Assembly (NCBI RefSeq): GCF_024661895.1
Contig: NZ_CP102453.1
Coordinates: 1 to 64,000, forward strand
Origin: Fundicoccus culcitae
GTDB taxonomy: Bacteria; Bacillota; Bacilli; Lactobacillales; Aerococcaceae
Direction of reading: 5' to 3'
DNA: 64,000 nt
This document shows positions 62,198 to 64,000 of the stretch, one piece after another. The notes beneath the pieces were generated by a model that saw only the letters and a list, made by a program, of their open reading frames with translations, was not told the DNA's origin and did not search any database. The first letter of the stretch is position 1. The number at the start of each line of letters is the position of its first letter. A program made the position numbers and the translations under genes.

Positions 62198-63325
62198 CTA
62201 ATCGTTATCAAAAACATGGTCGTAGGATACGTCATAACCTTTCACATCTTGTTTGTAAATTCTTACAATTTTGTTAAGTTTATGTAGTGCTTCTTCATAT
62301 TTATAAATGGCAGACATGATGTGAATAATACCGTTTGTGTCAAAATAATCGGCGTGTTCATCTTTACCATCTAAATTAAACCAGACTTCGTCAAAAAACT
62401 TATTCACATACTTCTTACGATATTCAGGTGTTATGTGCATAAAATTAACATTTTCAGGCGCTATTTTACCACTGAGTTTCATCATGATTTGTTCATGGGC
62501 AGTCAATAAAATTTCAATACGTTCACGAATCATTATGCGCATTTCATCTGGGAAATTGTTATATAGATAATCATTTTTATGCAACACTTCACTCAAATCA
62601 ACGGTCACTTCAATTGTGTTTCTTAAGTGTCGGTATACGACGAGCTTTTTAGCTAACTTATAACGATTTTTCTTTGTTAACACTAATTCATTGCTAATTA
62701 AGTCATATAATGAGGATAAACGAATGATTTGTCCGCGACTCCAACGAATATCACGATGCATATAGGAATAATCGGTGTTTTTACGTAAAGTAGCTCGTAT
62801 CAAAACTAATGTCTCTGAAGTTAGATACTCTAACGTTTGATAAAAATTTGAATCATATCGTGGTGGATAAACTAGCCAATTAATGATAAAGGAGACAACA
62901 ACCCCAATTAATGTTTCAAGAACTCTGTTAATTGCCACCCCTACATAATTTGGATCGTCACTTAGCATGATGACGATGACCGTAACAACAGCTAAACCAA
63001 TCATGTCATTGAGATTGATTGCTGTTAAGACGGCAATCGTCAAAACGGTAGCAATCCCTACGGATATATAAGGGGGAATGGGTGTATAATCAAAGATATA
63101 AATCATGATGATACTAATAATACCTCCAATTGCAAAGGAAGTAGTTCGACTTATTAGCGTTTCATACGATTTTCTTACGGATGGCATGGTCGAAAGTGTC
63201 GCTGCGATACCGGCGAGACCTCCAGTTGAGTTGGGTAATAAATAGGTAGCGAGTAATATAGAGATGGATACGGCTAAACCTGTTTTGATAATACGAGGGC
63301 CAATTTTTACAGTTCTAAGTTTCAT
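62198..63325 (-). CDS. Aromatic acid exporter family (ArAE/FUSC-like) membrane protein
   Basis: 375 residues: six membrane segments in the first 165 (starting LRTVKIGPRIIKTGLAVSISILLATYLL), then a cytoplasmic helical domain. This is the Gram-positive ArAE_1 layout, related to fusaric acid resistance proteins. Substrate unknown. Convergent with the transpeptidase gene, divergent from the Fur-family gene. Confidence 0.82.
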   Translation of the reverse strand: MKLRTVKIGPRIIKTGLAVSISILLATYLLPNSTGGLAGIAATLSTMPSVRKSYETLISRTTSFAIGGIISIIMIYIFDYTPIPPYISVGIATVLTIAVLTAINLNDMIGLAVVTVIVIMLSDDPNYVGVAINRVLETLIGVVVSFIINWLVYPPRYDSNFYQTLEYLTSETLVLIRATLRKNTDYSYMHRDIRWSRGQIIRLSSLYDLISNELVLTKKNRYKLAKKLVVYRHLRNTIEVTVDLSEVLHKNDYLYNNFPDEMRIMIRERIEILLTAHEQIMMKLSGKIAPENVNFMHITPEYRKKYVNKFFDEVWFNLDGKDEHADYFDTNGIIHIMSAIYKYEEALHKLNKIVRIYKQDVKGYDVSYDHVFDND

Positions 63326-63518
63326 CTTAGACTCCTTACTTGTAACTTTATATATGTCTATACATTAATCATAATGGATAATTCTGTAAATTCAAGATAT
63401 TAAAACGGATTTAATAAAATTTATTTATATTTTTAGTAAACTTAATCATAGATTAGCTTGTTTTGATAAAAATCTGTTATAATGAGTTCAAATGATTTAA
63501 TCGTTAGGAAGTGATTTT

Positions 63519-64000
63519 ATGTCAACATCACATATACAAACAAAACCAGAATTACACCAAGCAGAAGAACACGATCACCATAAAAGTGACAATGAACATT
63601 TATTTGAGGAGGTTATTCAGGAATTGAAAGATAAACATATTCGTATAACTGCTCAAAGAGAAGCAATCATCAAATATTTGATTGAGAGTGAGACTCATCC
63701 TACCGTTGAACAAATTTACCAAGATTTATTGCCTCATCACAAGAGTCTCAGTTTAGCAACCGTTTATAATAATTTAAAAACACTAGTAGATGAAGGTTAT
63801 GTTTATGAAATGAAGTTTTCAGATGTAACTAGTCGCTATGACTTTATTCGTCATCAACATGGGCATATTATTTGTACTAAATGTGGACGAGTTTCGGATT
63901 TTGATATTCCTAATATCAGCCAAATCCATGCAGCAGCACGCGAACAAACACATTATCTAGTCAATGGAATGAATCTTGAAATTCGTGGGATTTGTCCAGA
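63519..64000 (+). CDS. Fur family regulator, PerR-like (3' end outside window)
   Basis: ATG 63519 after AGGAAG; 160 residues are visible and the frame runs off the window. A His/Asp/Glu-rich N-terminal extension of about 30 residues (EEHDHHKSDNEH) precedes the winged helix (IRITAQREAIIKYL, SLATVYNNLKTLVDEG). The dimer domain shows YDFIRHQHGHIICTKCG with the first structural-zinc CxxC; the second CxxC would follow at the edge (ICP). Closest in pattern to streptococcal PerR. It could control the metal ATPase 6 kb upstream. Confidence 0.85.
   Translation, partial: MSTSHIQTKPELHQAEEHDHHKSDNEHLFEEVIQELKDKHIRITAQREAIIKYLIESETHPTVEQIYQDLLPHHKSLSLATVYNNLKTLVDEGYVYEMKFSDVTSRYDFIRHQHGHIICTKCGRVSDFDIPNISQIHAAAREQTHYLVNGMNLEIRGICP

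Overview
The window is about 64 kb of an AT-rich, low-GC Gram-positive chromosome. Housekeeping gene order (recG-plsX-acpP, rnc-smc-HAD-ftsY, ylxM-ffh, rpsP-khpA-rimM-trmD-rplS), CtsR-like sites at clpB, ComEB and a PerR-like Fur protein point to order Lactobacillales. Family Aerococcaceae or Carnobacteriaceae is my best guess; this is inference from gene content, not from a marker search. No rRNA, tRNA, insertion sequence, phage module or CRISPR array was seen.

Layout. 1-9 kb: the 3' end of recG, fatty-acid/phospholipid genes plsX and acpP, then an oligopeptide importer oppDFBC plus oppA, whose binding protein has no cysteine at all. 8.4-19.1 kb: a dense core of RNase III, SMC, the SRP receptor and SRP54, S16, KhpA, RimM, TrmD and L19. 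19.1-19.8 kb: a repeat-filled gap. 19.8-37.1 kb: mixed metabolic and stress genes (sugar isomerase-like protein, YitT protein, HAD phosphatase, SufT-like factor, ClpB, aldo/keto reductase with a MerR-type promoter, an ABC exporter, a Dus enzyme, an AraC regulator, an ornithine cyclodeaminase-like enzyme) and a small zinc-ribbon gene broken by a stop codon. 37.1-39.0 kb: a second, larger repeat-filled gap ending in a structured leader in front of another YitT gene. 39.8-64 kb: a large secreted DUF1002 protein, small hypotheticals, a GT-C-like membrane protein, ASCH and endonuclease III genes, an ABC-2 exporter trio, a divergent quinone-detoxification pair, AI-2E transporter, PLP-binding protein, a P1B-4 metal ATPase with a His-rich N-terminus, an esterase, ComEB, a secreted protein with two flavinylation-like motifs, an L,D-transpeptidase, an aromatic acid exporter-like protein and, cut by the window end, a Fur/PerR-family regulator.

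The most unusual signal is not protein coding. Two intergenic regions 18 kb apart (19.19-19.59 kb and 37.10-38.24 kb) hold several short tandem arrays with unrelated or weakly related sequences, yet five of them have exactly the same 41-bp period and each unit is an inverted repeat with 7-10 bp arms; a sixth family has a 40-bp period. The same two regions share a further hairpin element (three copies) whose arms vary while its borders are conserved. I do not recognise this as a described repeat family. Forty-one bp is close to four helical turns, so all the palindromes of an array would lie on one face of the DNA.

Smaller points of regulatory or evolutionary interest: a Zur/PerR-like box before the metal ATPase with a PerR-like gene 6 kb away, a dyad over the rpsP promoter, a near-palindrome before the flavinylation-motif gene, an endonuclease III that lacks half of its Fe-S ligands, and an internally duplicated ABC-2 permease.
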